Positions 20,301-29,275 of a stretch of DNA of 64,000 bases are shown here, piece by piece. Numbering within the stretch: the stretch's first letter is position 1; every line of letters starts with the position of its first letter. The translations under genes and the position numbers were made by a program. The stretch comes from Allonocardiopsis opalescens (GTDB lineage: Bacteria; Actinomycetota; Actinomycetes; Streptosporangiales; Streptosporangiaceae). The notes below the pieces were generated by a model, which worked only from the letters and a program-made list of their open reading frames with translations, was not told the origin of the DNA and ran no database searches. The DNA lies in the NCBI RefSeq assembly GCF_003002095.1, contig NZ_PVZC01000007.1, positions 62,001 to 126,000 of the forward strand. The letters are read 5' to 3'.

Positions 20301-22439
20301 CTCGGGTGCGCCGTCCCGGCCCACCAGTGCGGTGCGCAGCTGCGGATGGCGGGCGACGAGCAGGTCCAGGGTGCGCCGCAGCGCTCCGGCGTCGAGCCGC
20401 CCCTCGACGCGGAAGGCGCGAGCCAGCACATGCGCGGTGGTGCCGGGGTGGCGCTGCTCCAGGAACCAGGTGGCCGCCTGGGACGGGGTGGCGCCCGGCA
20501 CCGCGGCTGCTTCGGCGGGCGACGCGGACCGCGGCGCGGCGGGCTCGTCGACGATGCGGTCGGCGACCAGCCCGGCCAGTTCGGCCACGGTGGCCGCCCC
20601 GTACAGTTCGCGCAGGTCGATGCGCGCCGCCCAGCGCGCGGCGATGTCGCCCTGGAGCTGGGCGGCGGTCAGGGAGTCCAGGCCGCAGGCGGCCAGCGGG
20701 GTGTCCCCCGAGATCCGCTCGGCCGCCGTCCCCGTCGCCGATGACAGCCAGGCCGCGAGCGAGGCGGCGACGGCCGCCGCTCGGCGCTCGGGGGCGAGCC
20801 CGGCCAGCGCGCGGTGGGCGACCAGGCCCGATGGCGCGGTCCTGCCGTTCAGCCCCTCGGGCACGCGCTCTTCCACCACCACGGCGAAGCCGTCGGACAG
20901 GTAGCGTTCGCGTGCGGTCGAGCGGCGTACCTTGCCGCTCGTCGTACGCGGCAGGGCGCCTCTGGCGACGAGGGCGACCGCGTGGGGGCGCACCCGCGCC
21001 GCTTCGGCCACCGCCGCCCGGACGCCGTCGAGCAGTTCCAGGCAGCGCTCCGGGTCGCGTACGCCCCTGGGGAGTTCGGCCAGCACGACGATGCGCTCCT
21101 CACCGCCGCTGTCGACGCCGAAGGCCGCCGCGGTGGAGCCGGCCAGCTCGGGCACCCCGGCGCGCACCGCCTCCTCCAGATCCTCAGGGAACACATTGCG
21201 CCCCCTGACCACGATCATGTCCGTGGCCCTGCCGTTGATGTAGAGCTCACCGTCGCGCTGGAAGCCGAGGTCGCCGGTGCGCAGCCAGCCGTCGGCGGTG
21301 AACGCGGCGGCGGTCGCCTCGGGCCGGTTCCAGTAACCCGCCGTGACGCTCGGCCCCGCGATGCGGATCTCGCCCGTCTCGCCCGCGGCCGCCGGCGCGC
21401 CGCTCACCGGGTCCACCACGGCCACGCGGTGCCCCGCCACCGCGGTTCCCGCGGCCACCAGCTCGGTGCCGCCCGCGTCGCGCACGGTGGCGGCTCCCGC
21501 GCCCCGCCGTCCTCCGGTGGCGATCAGGGTCGTCTCCGCCAGGCCGTAGCAGGGGTAGAAGGCGCCGGGCCGGAAGCCCGAGCCGGCGAAGGCGGCGGCG
21601 AAGCGCTCCAGCGTGCGCGGGCGTACCGGATCGGAGCCGATGAAGGCCAGCTCCCAGGCCGACAGGTCGAGGGCGGCGCGCTCGGCCGCGGTACTGCGGG
21701 CGACACACGCCTCGTAGGCGAAGTTCGGACCGCCCGACGCGGTGGCCCGTTCCTCGGCGACCGCCCTCAGCCACTCCATCGGGTCGCGGGCGAAGATCTG
21801 GGGCGGCATGAGCGTGACCGGGATACCGGTCCACAGCGGGGCCAGGATGCCGCCGATCAGCCCCATGTCGTGGTAGGGAGGCAGCCACAGCAGCACCCGG
21901 TCGTCCTCGTCGAGGGCCATGGCGGTGCGGATCGCCTCCAGGTTGGCCGCCAGGCTGGCGTGGGTCACCATCACGCCCTTGGGGGCCCCGGTCGAACCGG
22001 ACGTGTACTGGAGGAAGGCGAGCTCCTCCGCCGGGCCGCCGCGGTCGGGCGTGTCGACCGCGACGAGCCCGTCAGCGGTGATGGCCGCCCGGGCGCCGGC
22101 GTCGGCGATGACGGGATGCCGTGCCAGGTCGGCCGCGCCGCCCCGTCCGCTGGTGGCGGGCGGGACCGGCACGGCCACCGCGCCGGCCCGCTGGCAGGCG
22201 AGGAAGCCGACGACGTACTCGGGTCCCGGCGGCAGGTACAGCGCCACCCGCTCACCGCGCCCGGCCAGCGAGCCCATCTCCGCGGCTCTGCGCTCGACCT
22301 CGGCGGCGAGGGCGCCGTAGGTCAGCGACCGGGTGTCGGAGCCGGGCCTCCGGAAACGGTAGGCGGTCCGGTGCGGCGACTCGGCCGCACGCCGGTCCAG
22401 AACGCGGGCGAGGTCGGACGTGCGCTGGTGGACTCCCAC
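14316..22439 (-). CDS. NRPS 1: FAAL-ACP-C-A(Hpg)-PCP-C-A-PCP
   Basis: A 2,707-aa protein. I place the start at GTG 22439 (GGAG 5 nt upstream), 29 bp after the regulator stop; the frame is open further upstream but overlaps that gene. Order: fatty-acyl-AMP ligase (~1-545; [37 protein letters not shown]); ACP (~565-645; GLDSLTAAQ); C (~660-1085; HHAAVDLWS, Gly replaced by Leu); A (~1095-1580); PCP ([10 protein letters not shown]); C (~1685-2105; HHAGCDGWS); A (~2115-2590); PCP ([10 protein letters not shown]). The first A pocket reads D-L-F-N-N-A-L-T-Y-K, the signature known for 4-hydroxyphenylglycine. The second reads D-F-F-T-A-G-L-F-C-K, which I cannot assign. The FAAL would activate a fatty acid and load it on the ACP, so the peptide should be N-acylated. 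No epimerase or thioesterase is present. Confidence 0.92.
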   Translation of the reverse strand: MGVHQRTSDLARVLDRRAAESPHRTAYRFRRPGSDTRSLTYGALAAEVERRAAEMGSLAGRGERVALYLPPGPEYVVGFLACQRAGAVAVPVPPATSGRGGAADLARHPVIADAGARAAITADGLVAVDTPDRGGPAEELAFLQYTSGSTGAPKGVMVTHASLAANLEAIRTAMALDEDDRVLLWLPPYHDMGLIGGILAPLWTGIPVTLMPPQIFARDPMEWLRAVAEERATASGGPNFAYEACVARSTAAERAALDLSAWELAFIGSDPVRPRTLERFAAAFAGSGFRPGAFYPCYGLAETTLIATGGRRGAGAATVRDAGGTELVAAGTAVAGHRVAVVDPVSGAPAAAGETGEIRIAGPSVTAGYWNRPEATAAAFTADGWLRTGDLGFQRDGELYINGRATDMIVVRGRNVFPEDLEEAVRAGVPELAGSTAAAFGVDSGGEERIVVLAELPRGVRDPERCLELLDGVRAAVAEAARVRPHAVALVARGALPRTTSGKVRRSTARERYLSDGFAVVVEERVPEGLNGRTAPSGLVAHRALAGLAPERRAAAVAASLAAWLSSATGTAAERISGDTPLAACGLDSLTAAQLQGDIAARWAARIDLRELYGAATVAELAGLVADRIVDEPAAPRSASPAEAAAVPGATPSQAATWFLEQRHPGTTAHVLARAFRVEGRLDAGALRRTLDLLVARHPQLRTALVGRDGAPEARVTEAAAELRVAEASDWDPAEVDAALARTAAPFDLTRPPLLRAALLRRRDHDLLAVAAHHAAVDLWSATLLLAEFDTAYRAFAAGRTPELPAAAGWAPPPPAGGGEDDRRWWAAALAGGHRPTPLPAERHRTGPARLAAGAVVRELRLADPAAPRALAERHGTTTYTVLLAVLKAVLAGYGDGSDVVVGSPAAGRRDTAARSAVGFFANPLALRTRVAGDPRFDELLARVHATVLAALDHQDLPFASVVQAVGASRTDGRNPLYDVMFVFHSPPAFAGASAAAVAIGAPGRAVELAGLPARTLPLPPPDLPVDLAVEVGPTADGLVLVVRYAADLLDDAGAGAIADRYARCVEAVLADPALRLSALSGSGGPVAGTGRLAVAAPPADLVERVAATARRVPDAVAVRQGGHAVTYAALTAAAAAVAGKLREQGVGPETRVAVAAARTPELLAGLLGVLWAGGAYCPVDTAQPPARVRMLLAELRPALVLADADTAAAHLAGAAPVLRLDAARPGAGPLATPEPAHPAQLAYTLFTSGSTGRPKGVDLTRGGLAALADWGVSAFGRQELAGVLAGTPLTFDLSAFELLVPLAAGGTVLLAGHTLDLPRLPEREHATLVNTVPSLMAELLRDGLPASVRAVNLAGERLPAALAARIGDGVRLLNLYGPTEDTTYSTAARIDPRGPGIVSIGRPLPGGAAEVLGPQDRPADIGVPGELFLRGPGLARGYAHAPGRTAERFVPAAGGERRYRTGDLARRRPDGSLVFLGRDDDQVKLRGVRIEPGEVAAVLAECPGVREAAVAVHDPGSAGAALVGYTAGTATAEELRAFAAARLPAALVPARYAVLDRLPRTSTGKVDRGALRSLAPAAARPAPPRRAAPSATEAAVAEEWAALLDTGDPAGDEGFFAQGGHSLLAMRLLARVEERTGARVTLEEFLAAPTVAGLAAAVDAAPARGRLSAPVPPAAVDLPLTHTQERFWLLSSLDPDDPAYHLPAVLHLAGPLDPGRLERALRAAVARHDGMRLHFPLVDGVPRQRLAEPRPPRLPVTEVRDAAEADRIAREEARRRFDLAAGPLWRARLLRLGPDDHRLVFVAHHAGCDGWSLELLAEDLAAAYRADGPPTAPAGHYPSWAAAPPSAGEQGLAWWSERLAGLPALRLPADAPRRGAGRRPAATVRRTVDAGTVGALDELARAEGTTRFAALAALLAALLGAESGQEEFGIGTPVACRTSPESQRLFGCLANTVVLRADLTGRPGFRELLRRCGTEAAEALAHQDTPFAQVVKETAGSGTQAGTPLFQVMLAVERQAPEPELSGLRTRLEPLETGAAKFDLTVMVRPEPGGGLDVAFEYDAELFAAESAAALADRFLRLAAALVADPDAAAAGIDLVAEGERRLLAAWGDGGPAPAAGADGVHGAVLAQAARTPDRVAVAAPDGALSYAGLADAVRRVASALRAWGIGAEDRVAVCHERTSLLPVAVLGVLAAGAAYLPVRLADPAQRRAEMLADAGVRIVLADTETAGWLDTWDVPVLTVETALAAPPAPPAALAHPEQAAYVLYTSGSTGRPKGVVVTHSGVLARIGWAARAFSPTELSGVLAGTSIAFDFSVFELFGPLAAGGTAVLADSVLDLPELAERERVMCVTGVPSALAALAETAPPGDGGIAGWACGRVVASGGEALPEPLVRRLREAGAARVLNLYGPTEDSFCSTSAEVPAGAEPVPVGFPLPGSRQTVVNAGLTAVPVGVPGEILCQGVGVARGYLGRPGLTAAAFLPDPAGGPGARCYRSGDRARWTRRGLELIGRIDTQVKIRGHRVEVGEVEAAVAAVGGVVEAAVVPAEGPSGTRLAAWVRLGGSGTEIRDVRAAVRRRLPDYMVPALFSAVDELPRTRTGKVDRSALVRAAAVAERPAAAAEPPEPGMETELAALWREMLGVAVVGRHDGFFDLGGDSLLATRMTSRINGRFAVELPLRLVFEDDRLAAVARRVEQAAGAQRRSTRALPL

Positions 22440-22468
22440 GGTCGCTCCGTTTTGCTCGTCTTCACACT

Positions 22469-23521
22469 TCAGGCGAGAGTGCCGAGCCTTTCGGCCCGAC
22501 TTTGCAGTTCTTCGGCCAGGCTCAGCCAGGCCGTGGCGCATTCGGTCGCGATCTGGGCGACGGCGGGGATACAGTGCGAGGGGACGGAGTCGGCGATTTC
22601 CTGCCATGATCCGCTCTGCACGATCCGGGATCCGAGCCATCGGACCATATGTCGTCCAGATTCCGAATATCGCACCGACGGGTCTTTCCTGAGATTATCC
22701 AGCAGTACCGCAGGGTCGACACCGTTCCGCGGTCGCGGCCGGTTCAGCGAGATAGTGCTATGCGCGGGTTCACGTTTACCTTTGCGCACGCCTTCGGGGA
22801 TGGGATCGCGCCCCTCGTCGATCCGCTTGCGCACGTCGCGCGCCGTTCCCACCGATATCCCGGCGTTTCGGGCGATCTCGCGCAGGGAAGCCTCAGGACG
22901 CCGGGCGATCAGCTCGGCCGCGCGCCGGCGCCCGTCGGCGAAGTTGAGCGGTCGGGTCTTCCCGTCGCGCCCGACACGGCTGTGCAACTGCGGTATCTCC
23001 TCGGTTGCACTGGCGCGTATACCGCGGATGGTGCGCGCGGAGAGTCCGGCGACCGCGGCGATCGACCGGTCCGACCACTGCGGATACAGGTCGAGGATGC
23101 GCTTGGCCGCGGCATGGCGGTCCGACAGCGACAGCGGGAGCCCGTAGGCGATATTGGCCTCCACGGCGCGCACGAACGCCTCGCTCGCATCGCCGTCGAA
23201 GAAGGTGGCGGAGATCTTCTCGTCGCCGCGCATGATCGCCGCCCTGACGCGGTGCATGCCGTCGATGACCCGCATGGTCGAGCGGTGGACCAGAATGGCC
23301 GGAAGTCGCGCGTCGGTCTCGGCCAGAATTTGAGTGTGGTCGACATCCTCACCAAGGAGCCGGGGGGAGCCGTCCAGCACGAGCGAGTCGATATCAAGTA
23401 GCACTGAATTATTCTCAGTGGCTTCTACGTTACCTTCCGAGCAAAACAAAACGCACTCCCCCGGGGTTACCGCAGGTTCCGCACGAACAAGGTAACTGTA
23501 AGCGAGATAACCATTGATCAT
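22469..23521 (-). CDS. StrR-type ParB-fold pathway-specific transcriptional activator
   Basis: About 350 aa. The N-terminal ParB/Srx-like half (SPRLLGEDVDHTQILAE, then LPAILVHRSTMRVIDGMHRVRAA and YGLPLSLSDRHAAAKRIL) and the following helix-turn-helix regions (DRSIAAVAGLSARTIRGI; SLREIARNAGISVGTARDV) match the StrR/NovG/Bbr group. These proteins activate streptomycin, novobiocin and glycopeptide-type clusters. The stop lies 29 bp before the NRPS 1 start, so both may share a transcript. The start is uncertain. TTG 23524 and ATG 23521 both follow a GAGGA, but the first ~40 residues look unlike the family and are AT-richer; a GTG at the SVLLDIDSL segment would give a more usual N-terminus. I saw no TTA codon in the 5' part I checked. 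Confidence 0.85.
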   Translation of the reverse strand: MINGYLAYSYLVRAEPAVTPGECVLFCSEGNVEATENNSVLLDIDSLVLDGSPRLLGEDVDHTQILAETDARLPAILVHRSTMRVIDGMHRVRAAIMRGDEKISATFFDGDASEAFVRAVEANIAYGLPLSLSDRHAAAKRILDLYPQWSDRSIAAVAGLSARTIRGIRASATEEIPQLHSRVGRDGKTRPLNFADGRRRAAELIARRPEASLREIARNAGISVGTARDVRKRIDEGRDPIPEGVRKGKREPAHSTISLNRPRPRNGVDPAVLLDNLRKDPSVRYSESGRHMVRWLGSRIVQSGSWQEIADSVPSHCIPAVAQIATECATAWLSLAEELQSRAERLGTLA

Positions 23522-23866
23522 CAATATTTACAATCCTCATGTCTTTCTCAAACGCCCCAATGTATACTTTCGAAGTTTTGCCTCCAGCGCACAACGCACC
23601 GCAATGAAAGCATCACCGATCGTGTTCTTCCATGATCAACCGGACATACCACCGGCCTGCACCCGGCGCACATGAGACCAATGCGCGGCGGCCCGCGGTC
23701 CGGGTGCCGCGACGCGCCGAGCGGGCCGACGGGCGCCACCGCGCCCTCCGGTGCACGGCGGCTCCTGGTGCACTCGGTCCGCACGCCGTTACATTCCGAT
23801 CAGCACGGCCGCGGCGAGACGCGGCGCGTCCGCGCGATATGCACCCCGTCCCGCCAGGGAGGCACG
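23522..23866. other. Intergenic region between StrR-type regulator and MFS exporter
   Basis: A 345-bp divergent gap. The part next to the regulator (about 23525-23640) is markedly AT-richer than the rest of the window and likely holds the regulator promoter. The part next to the exporter is GC-rich. I see no gene in it and no clear StrR-box palindrome. Confidence 0.5.
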
Positions 23867-25096
23867 GTGACCCGGACATCCCTCGGCCCGGCCTTCCAGC
23901 GGCTCTGGCTGGCGTCGGGCCTGTCCAACACCGCCGACGGCGTCATCGCGGTGGGCGTTCCCATCCTCGCGGTGGGCCTCACCCGCTCCCCGCTGCTCGT
24001 CTCGCTGCTCACCACCGCGCTCACCACGCCCTGGCTCATCCTCACCCTGCACGCCGGCGTGCTGGCCGACCGCTACGACAGGCGGCTCATCGTGCTGCTG
24101 GCCGGCTGCTGCCGCGCCGTCGCGCTCGGCGCCGCCGCGGTGGCGGCCGCCGCGGGCCTGCTCAGCCTGCCGCTGCTGTACGCCGTCGTGATCGTGATCG
24201 GCTGCGCCCAGGTCTTCGGAGACACCACCACGCAGTCGCTGGTCCCCATGACCGTCGCCAAGGAGCGGCTGGGCGCCGCCAACGGGCGCTTGTTCGCGGT
24301 GCAGACCATCGGCGATGCCTTCCTGGGCGCGCCGATCGGCGGCGTCCTGGTCGGCGTGGCCGCCGCGGCGGTGTTCGGCCTGCCCGGCGTCCTGTACGCG
24401 GTGGCCGTCGTCCTCCTACTGGCGATGCCGGGCCGCTACCGCGCCCCGGCCGCCCCGGCGCGCCCCATGAGGGCCGATATCGCCGAGGGCCTCCGCTACC
24501 TCGGACGGCATCGCGTGCTGCGCGCCCTCGCCGTCTACGCCGGCGCGTGGAACTTCGCCACCACCGCCTACATGGCCGTCCTAGTGCTGTGGGTGGTCGG
24601 CCCCGAGTCGGCCGTGGGGCTCAGCCCGGCCGGCTTCGGGCTGCTTGGCGTGGCCTTGGCCGCGGGTGCCGTCGCCGGCTCGCTGGCGGCCGAGCGCTTC
24701 GCCGGACTGGTCGGCGAGACCCGCCTGCTGCTCACCGCGAACGTCACCGGCGCGCTGATCATGGTCGTCCCCGTCCTGGCCCCCACCCCGTGGGCGCTCT
24801 TCCCGGCCGCGGCCGCCGTCGGCGCCACCCAGATGGGCGCCAATGTCATCGTGGTGTCGCTGCGGCAGCGGCTCATCCCCGACCCGCTGCTCGGCCGCGT
24901 GAACGCCAGCTACCGGCTCATCGGCGAGGGCAGCACCCCCCTGGGCGCCGCCGCGGGCGGGGCGGTCGCCGCCCTGGCCGGACTCCCCGTACTGTTCTGC
25001 CTGGCCGCCGCCGGCTGTCTGGCCGCCGGCCTGTACGCGGGCCGCATGGTGACCGCCCGGTCGGTGGCCGCCGTCGAACTCCAGGGATCGGACTGA
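23867..25096 (+). CDS. MFS exporter (drug efflux type)
   Basis: A 409-aa integral membrane protein with about 12 hydrophobic segments. The start is GTG 23867, with AGGGAGG 5 nt upstream; the open frame further upstream lacks membrane character and is probably untranslated. The N-terminus (FQRLWLASGLSNTADGVIAVGVPILAV) and the cytoplasmic loop LADRYDRRLIVLLAGC are typical of MFS_3-type exporters (EntS / macrolide-efflux-like). Divergent from the StrR-type regulator and next to the NRPS genes, it most likely exports the peptide product or gives self-resistance; that role is inferred from position. Confidence 0.88.
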   Translation: MTRTSLGPAFQRLWLASGLSNTADGVIAVGVPILAVGLTRSPLLVSLLTTALTTPWLILTLHAGVLADRYDRRLIVLLAGCCRAVALGAAAVAAAAGLLSLPLLYAVVIVIGCAQVFGDTTTQSLVPMTVAKERLGAANGRLFAVQTIGDAFLGAPIGGVLVGVAAAAVFGLPGVLYAVAVVLLLAMPGRYRAPAAPARPMRADIAEGLRYLGRHRVLRALAVYAGAWNFATTAYMAVLVLWVVGPESAVGLSPAGFGLLGVALAAGAVAGSLAAERFAGLVGETRLLLTANVTGALIMVVPVLAPTPWALFPAAAAVGATQMGANVIVVSLRQRLIPDPLLGRVNASYRLIGEGSTPLGAAAGGAVAALAGLPVLFCLAAAGCLAAGLYAGRMVTARSVAAVELQGSD

Positions 25097-25346
25097 CACC
25101 GAGGTGCCGATCGCCAACACCGTCACCACGAACGGCGCGTGCGTCTGGTGGAGCGGGGCGAGCATCGGATTCTGAAACGCCCGGAGCGCGCCCCGGTAAG
25201 CGCCTTCTACACCTCGTGTACCCATCACCGCACGGCGTACGACGGGGATTCGCCCAGCCGACACCGCTGAGACCGGCAGACGCGATCAGGCGCGCTCCCC
25301 GAACGGGCTCGACGGATACCGGACGGTGGGAGGATCCCGCCGCGGA

Positions 25347-26546
25347 TCACCGCTGGTCCGGAGTGGGTGGGACCGCGAGGAAGCGCCGCGCCAGGCCGAT
25401 GCCGACCGGGTGGGTGGCGATCCGCAGGCCCAGGACGCGTGCCCGCACGCCCAGCGGGGTGGCGGCGACGAAGACGCCGCGCAGCCGGCGGCCCTGCCGG
25501 CCCCAGCGTTCGGCGACCGGTCGCAGCCGCCGCTCCCACGCCTCCAGCGCGGCCGGCACATCGCCGGGCTGACGGTCCAGCTCGTCGCCCAGCGCCTCGG
25601 CGCCGCCGACCGCCAGTGACGAGCCGAAGCCCGCGAACAGGCTCACGCACCAGGCGGCATCGCCGGCCGGCACGACGCGGCCGACGCTCCACCGGTCGGC
25701 CCGGACCTGACTGACCTGGTCGAAGTAGACGTCCGCCTCGTTCCGCTCCGCCGCGTCGAGCAGTTCGGGAACCACCCAGCCCAGATCTCCGTAGCGGTGG
25801 CGCAGTGTCGCCGCGGCGCCCGCGGCCAGTTCGGCCTCGGCGTCGCCAGTGCGGAAGATGAAGAAGGCCGCCGCCTGGCGGCCCGGCGGTGTGATCACGC
25901 TGACGCCGCGCCGGACCAGCGGCAGGGCGATGCTCGTGCCCGGGTCGATACCGCTGGGGACCTCGGGCAGCGGGACGATCGCGATGGCGGTGCCGAAGTC
26001 GTGGCGGAAGCCCTCCTCGGGCCCGAAGACCAGGGAGCGCACTCGCGAGTGCAGCCCGTCGGCGCCGACGAGCAGGTCGGCCCGCTCCCGGGTGCCGTCG
26101 CTCAGGGTGGCCGTCACTCCCCCGGCGTCCTGCTCGATGGCCGTGACCGTGGTGCCGAACCGCACGTCGGGCGGTTCGTCCAGCGCCTCGAACAGCACGG
26201 ATTCCAGATCGCCGCGGAAGATGGAGACCTGCCGCTCGCCGAGCAGGTCGGTCTGGGCGCGCACGCCCATGGTCGCCTCCACCCGGCCGTCGCGGTCGAC
26301 GTAGCGCAGTTCGACGGGCTCCGGCTCAGCGGCGTGCACGGCGGCCGCGAGGCCCATGCGCTCGGCGGCGTCGTAGCCCAGGTCGGAGAAGTTCACCAGG
26401 TAGCCGCCGCCGCGCCGCGCCGGCGCGCGCTCCACGACCAGGACCTCCCAGCCGCCGGTCCGCAGCCGCAGCGCGACGGCCAGTCCCGCGATCCCCGCTC
26501 CGACGACCAGTGCGCGGCGGGACGCGCGGCTTCCGCTGTTCGGCAT
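25347..26546 (-). CDS. FAD-dependent aromatic-hydroxylase-type monooxygenase
   Basis: A 399-aa protein from ATG 26546 (GAGGAGAGG upstream). The dinucleotide-binding GAGIAGLAVALRL is near residue 17, the second FAD motif LVGADGLHSRVR near ~165, and the flavin-binding GDAAWCVSLFAGFGSSLAVGGAEAL near ~295. This is the PHBH-type fold of single-component flavin hydroxylases, which includes polyketide/peptide tailoring enzymes and TetX-like drug-inactivating enzymes. It is convergent with the MFS exporter (250-bp gap). It may tailor the NRPS product, for instance by ring hydroxylation, or it may already lie outside the cluster. The substrate is unknown. Confidence 0.82.
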   Translation of the reverse strand: MPNSGSRASRRALVVGAGIAGLAVALRLRTGGWEVLVVERAPARRGGGYLVNFSDLGYDAAERMGLAAAVHAAEPEPVELRYVDRDGRVEATMGVRAQTDLLGERQVSIFRGDLESVLFEALDEPPDVRFGTTVTAIEQDAGGVTATLSDGTRERADLLVGADGLHSRVRSLVFGPEEGFRHDFGTAIAIVPLPEVPSGIDPGTSIALPLVRRGVSVITPPGRQAAAFFIFRTGDAEAELAAGAAATLRHRYGDLGWVVPELLDAAERNEADVYFDQVSQVRADRWSVGRVVPAGDAAWCVSLFAGFGSSLAVGGAEALGDELDRQPGDVPAALEAWERRLRPVAERWGRQGRRLRGVFVAATPLGVRARVLGLRIATHPVGIGLARRFLAVPPTPDQR

Positions 26547-26847
26547 GACCTCTCCTCATCACAGGTGTGGTGTCACGCCGACCAGGCTTCCCGGCACTCC
26601 ATCGGCGCCCGCCGCCTGACGGGGCCGAACGCCTCGGAATCTAGGCCCTCCCCGGCGGCCTGTAGAGGTCCGCGGGCGTCAAGAAAATGTCAACGGGCCC
26701 GGAATCCACAAGGGCGCGGGGCCGCCGCGCCGCGCCAGTCGTTCGTTCTCTTCGAAGGCTTCTCTACCTTGAACCACGCATCGGTCCCGGTCCGGTCGAT
26801 GGTGCGGCGCATGGCGGGTCGGCGACGCGGCCGCCGACCCGCGCCTG
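26547..26847. other. Intergenic region; holds a probable terminator, otherwise nothing seen
   Basis: 301 bp between the monooxygenase start and the M24-fold gene stop. Apart from the hairpin at 26814-26842 and the presumed promoter of the monooxygenase near its right-to-left start, I see no gene or repeat. Confidence 0.5.
26814..26842 (-). terminator. Hairpin after the M24-fold gene
   Basis: An 11-bp perfect stem, GCGGGTCGGCG (26814-26824) with CGCCGACCCGC (26832-26842), and a 7-nt loop. It begins 6 nt past the stop at 26848. There is no T-run, as is common in high-GC actinomycetes. Confidence 0.6.
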
Positions 26848-28104
26848 TCACCGGGCGGCGCGCAGCACCTCTCGGGTCAGCGGACTGAGCGCGATGGGCT
26901 CGTCCTCGCCCACGATCACTGTGCCGCCGATGTGGGTGAGGTGGCGGTCGAAGGCGTACTGCGGTTCCAGGACGAAGCACATCCCCGGTTCCAGCAGCAG
27001 GTCGGCCATGGAGGTGGGGTGGCCGGACACAGGAGGATAGGCGTCCGCGCCGGGGAGCGTGCTGATGTCCCCGCGCCCCTTGCCGAGCACGAGGCCCGGG
27101 TTGAGCGAGTGGACGGTGATGAGGTACATCTGGCCGTCGTGTGCGTCGAGCGGCGCGTGCATCGCCTCCACGACCTCGCCGAAGGTACGGCCCGGACGCA
27201 GTACCGCCAGGCCGGCGTCGTAGGACTTCCGCGCGATCTCGCCCGCCCGCCAGTAGTCCTCGTGCACGTCGCCGACGGCGATGGTGACCTGGTGCTGCGT
27301 ATGGCGCCCTCCGAACTGGGAGAACACCTCGGCGTAGATGACGTCGCCGTCGGCCAGCAGGCGCGGTGCCTCCGCGCGGTAGCCCCACGCGGGCAGGCCC
27401 GATGCGACTCCGTTCGGTCCGGACGACAGGTGCATGGCCGAGGGGAGCGTCCCGCGCCGGTAGCCCGCCGCCATACCGGCGGCGTAGACCTCCGCCTCCG
27501 ACACGCCCGGGCCCGCGGCGTCGACCATCGCCCGCACCATGGCGTCTCCGATCTCCGCGGAGCGCCGCACAAGCGCCATCTCCTCGTCACCGAGCCGCAT
27601 CGTCATCACGGCGACGGCGAGGTCGACCGGCCGGAAGCCGGCGTCCGGGAACCGCTCCAGGACGCGGCTCCACAAGGTGTGGGGCAGCACGCCTTCAGGG
27701 TGCCACGGCAGGTGCGGCCCGAGTCCGACGACGCCGATGTTCCCCTTGCCGAGGCCCAGCTCGGTGAGGGTGGCCGCGATCGCGGCAAAGCCGCGGAAGG
27801 CCCTGATGTTCCGCGGCGGGATCCACGGCTCGTGACCGCGCCGGCTCGACTCCAGGCGGTCCAGGATGAACCCCGGCCCCGGCAGGTGCGCGATCGGCTC
27901 ACCGTCTCGCGGGAAGACGACCGTCGTCCCGGGGCGGTCGTTGGTGAACCAGGTGTCGTAGGCGACCGGGGCCGGGCCCGCGTCCTCGTGCTCGCCGAAG
28001 ACCAGCAGCGCGTCCAGGCCCTCGCGCGCCATGAGCGCCCGGGCCAGGTCCCAGCGGCGGTCGCGCTCGGCCGGTGAGAGGGTGGGTACCGCGGTTTCGT
28101 TCAT
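26848..28104 (-). CDS. M24 (pita-bread) family protein lacking most metal ligands
   Basis: A 418-aa protein from ATG 28104 (GAGGAGACGAGACG upstream). It has the creatinase-type N-domain and the C-terminal pita-bread fold of Xaa-Pro peptidases. In true M24 peptidases two Asp, one His and two Glu bind two metals. Here the first Asp segment reads GDVIYAEVFSQFGGRHTQHQ, with Glu and Gln/His where the Asp pair is expected. The His motif is replaced by NPGLVLGKGRGD. Only the Glu of LEPGMCFVLEPQ is clear. It may therefore act without metals, as creatinase or other non-peptidase M24 relatives do, rather than as an aminopeptidase. It lies downstream of the SDR gene (76-bp gap) and probably in one transcript with it. 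Confidence 0.75.
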   Translation of the reverse strand: MNETAVPTLSPAERDRRWDLARALMAREGLDALLVFGEHEDAGPAPVAYDTWFTNDRPGTTVVFPRDGEPIAHLPGPGFILDRLESSRRGHEPWIPPRNIRAFRGFAAIAATLTELGLGKGNIGVVGLGPHLPWHPEGVLPHTLWSRVLERFPDAGFRPVDLAVAVMTMRLGDEEMALVRRSAEIGDAMVRAMVDAAGPGVSEAEVYAAGMAAGYRRGTLPSAMHLSSGPNGVASGLPAWGYRAEAPRLLADGDVIYAEVFSQFGGRHTQHQVTIAVGDVHEDYWRAGEIARKSYDAGLAVLRPGRTFGEVVEAMHAPLDAHDGQMYLITVHSLNPGLVLGKGRGDISTLPGADAYPPVSGHPTSMADLLLEPGMCFVLEPQYAFDRHLTHIGGTVIVGEDEPIALSPLTREVLRAAR

Positions 28105-28180
28105 CGTCTCGTCTCCTCGGTGGTCAACGTGGTGGCCGTCCCCTCGGGACGGGTGGCCGGCAGCGAAGGTCTCGGGCCGG

Positions 28181-29152
28181 TCAGACGCGGACGCCGGTCA
28201 GCACCTCGCTGTCGGCCCAGAGACCATCGGCGCGGACGGTGTCGTAGGACTCCTCCGACGAGCGGATCGGCGTGCGGCCGTTGTAGTACCGGCCCGTGAC
28301 CGCTGCGAGCTCCGGTGCGGTCGCCAGCCAGGCGAGCGCGCCGCCCGCCTCCGGGGCCGATCTGATGTTGGGCCCCACCACCCGGTGCAGCAGCCAGGGC
28401 GCGCGCGGGAGCACGTGGTCGGCGATGAACCTCAGCGGGGCAGGCAGCGAGCGGCCCAGGGAGGTGCCCAGCACCATGCCGGGGTCGAAGGCGTTGGCCG
28501 TGACACCGTCGGGCAGCCGGCGGGCCAGGGCGTAGGTGAAGTAGAGGTTCGCGAGCTTGGAGGTGCTGTAGCGGCGCTGCCCGGCGACGAGCGTGCTGTC
28601 CGACTCGGCCGACGGCCCGAGTTCGCCCCGCGCCAGGGCCTGCGCGCTGCTCCACGCCGGGCTGGGCCCCGCATTGGCCGGGTCGTGGGTACCGCTGGAG
28701 GTCACGACGACGCGCGCCGGGGCCTTCAGTACGGGCAGCAGCGCGTTGACCAGGGCGAAGTGGCCCAGGTGGTTGACACCGAAGGTGGCCTCGAAGCCGT
28801 CGGCCGTGCGGGTGAGCTTGGTGCCCATCTGCACGCCCGCGTTGCACACCAGGGCGTGCGGCCGGGGGATCGAGCCCGACTCCACGCGGCCGGTCAGCGC
28901 CGCGGCGAACTCCCGGACGGAGGCGAGCGACGACAGGTCCATCGCCATCGCCTCCACCGTGCCGCCATGCGCGGCGGCGGCGGTCAGTGAAGCCACGGCC
29001 TCTTGGCCCCGGGCGGTGTCGCGGACGGGCAGCACCACGTGCCACCGGCCGTGCTCGCCGCTGAGGATCGCGGTGGCCGCGGCGAGTCCGATGCCGCTGC
29101 TGCCACCGGTGATGACGATCGTGCGGGCCTCGCCCGCGGTCTGATGTGCCAT
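28181..29152 (-). CDS. Short-chain dehydrogenase/reductase
   Basis: A 323-aa protein. The start is taken at ATG 29152, which has AAGGAG 9 nt upstream and places the Rossmann strand near the N-terminus; an in-frame upstream codon at 29230 is unlikely. It shows the NAD(P) loop TGGSSGIGLAAA, CNAG (here LVCNAGVQMG), NHLGHFALVNALLP and the catalytic YSTSKLANLYF. The overall pattern is that of the protochlorophyllide-reductase/retinol-dehydrogenase-like SDRs. The substrate cannot be deduced. It is divergent from an AraC regulator (123 bp), which probably controls it together with the M24-fold gene. Confidence 0.88.
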   Translation of the reverse strand: MAHQTAGEARTIVITGGSSGIGLAAATAILSGEHGRWHVVLPVRDTARGQEAVASLTAAAAHGGTVEAMAMDLSSLASVREFAAALTGRVESGSIPRPHALVCNAGVQMGTKLTRTADGFEATFGVNHLGHFALVNALLPVLKAPARVVVTSSGTHDPANAGPSPAWSSAQALARGELGPSAESDSTLVAGQRRYSTSKLANLYFTYALARRLPDGVTANAFDPGMVLGTSLGRSLPAPLRFIADHVLPRAPWLLHRVVGPNIRSAPEAGGALAWLATAPELAAVTGRYYNGRTPIRSSEESYDTVRADGLWADSEVLTGVRV

Positions 29153-29275
29153 TGCCGTCCACTCCTTCGGTCGTCGCCGGTCGACGGTCGTCGTGGCGTC
29201 GACACTCAGCCTGGCGCGGATCGGTGACACGTTGAATAATTGTGAAGCGCTATTTCTTGTGCGAGAGTGTCACTC

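Noticed and set aside
23632-23866. In-frame extension of the MFS exporter upstream of GTG 23867
   Set aside because: It lacks membrane character and a ribosome binding site, while GTG 23867 has AGGGAGG at ideal spacing.
25097-25346. Hydrophobic minus-strand peptide in the gap between MFS exporter and monooxygenase
   Set aside because: No start with a ribosome binding site and no family pattern; I cannot support a gene or a remnant.
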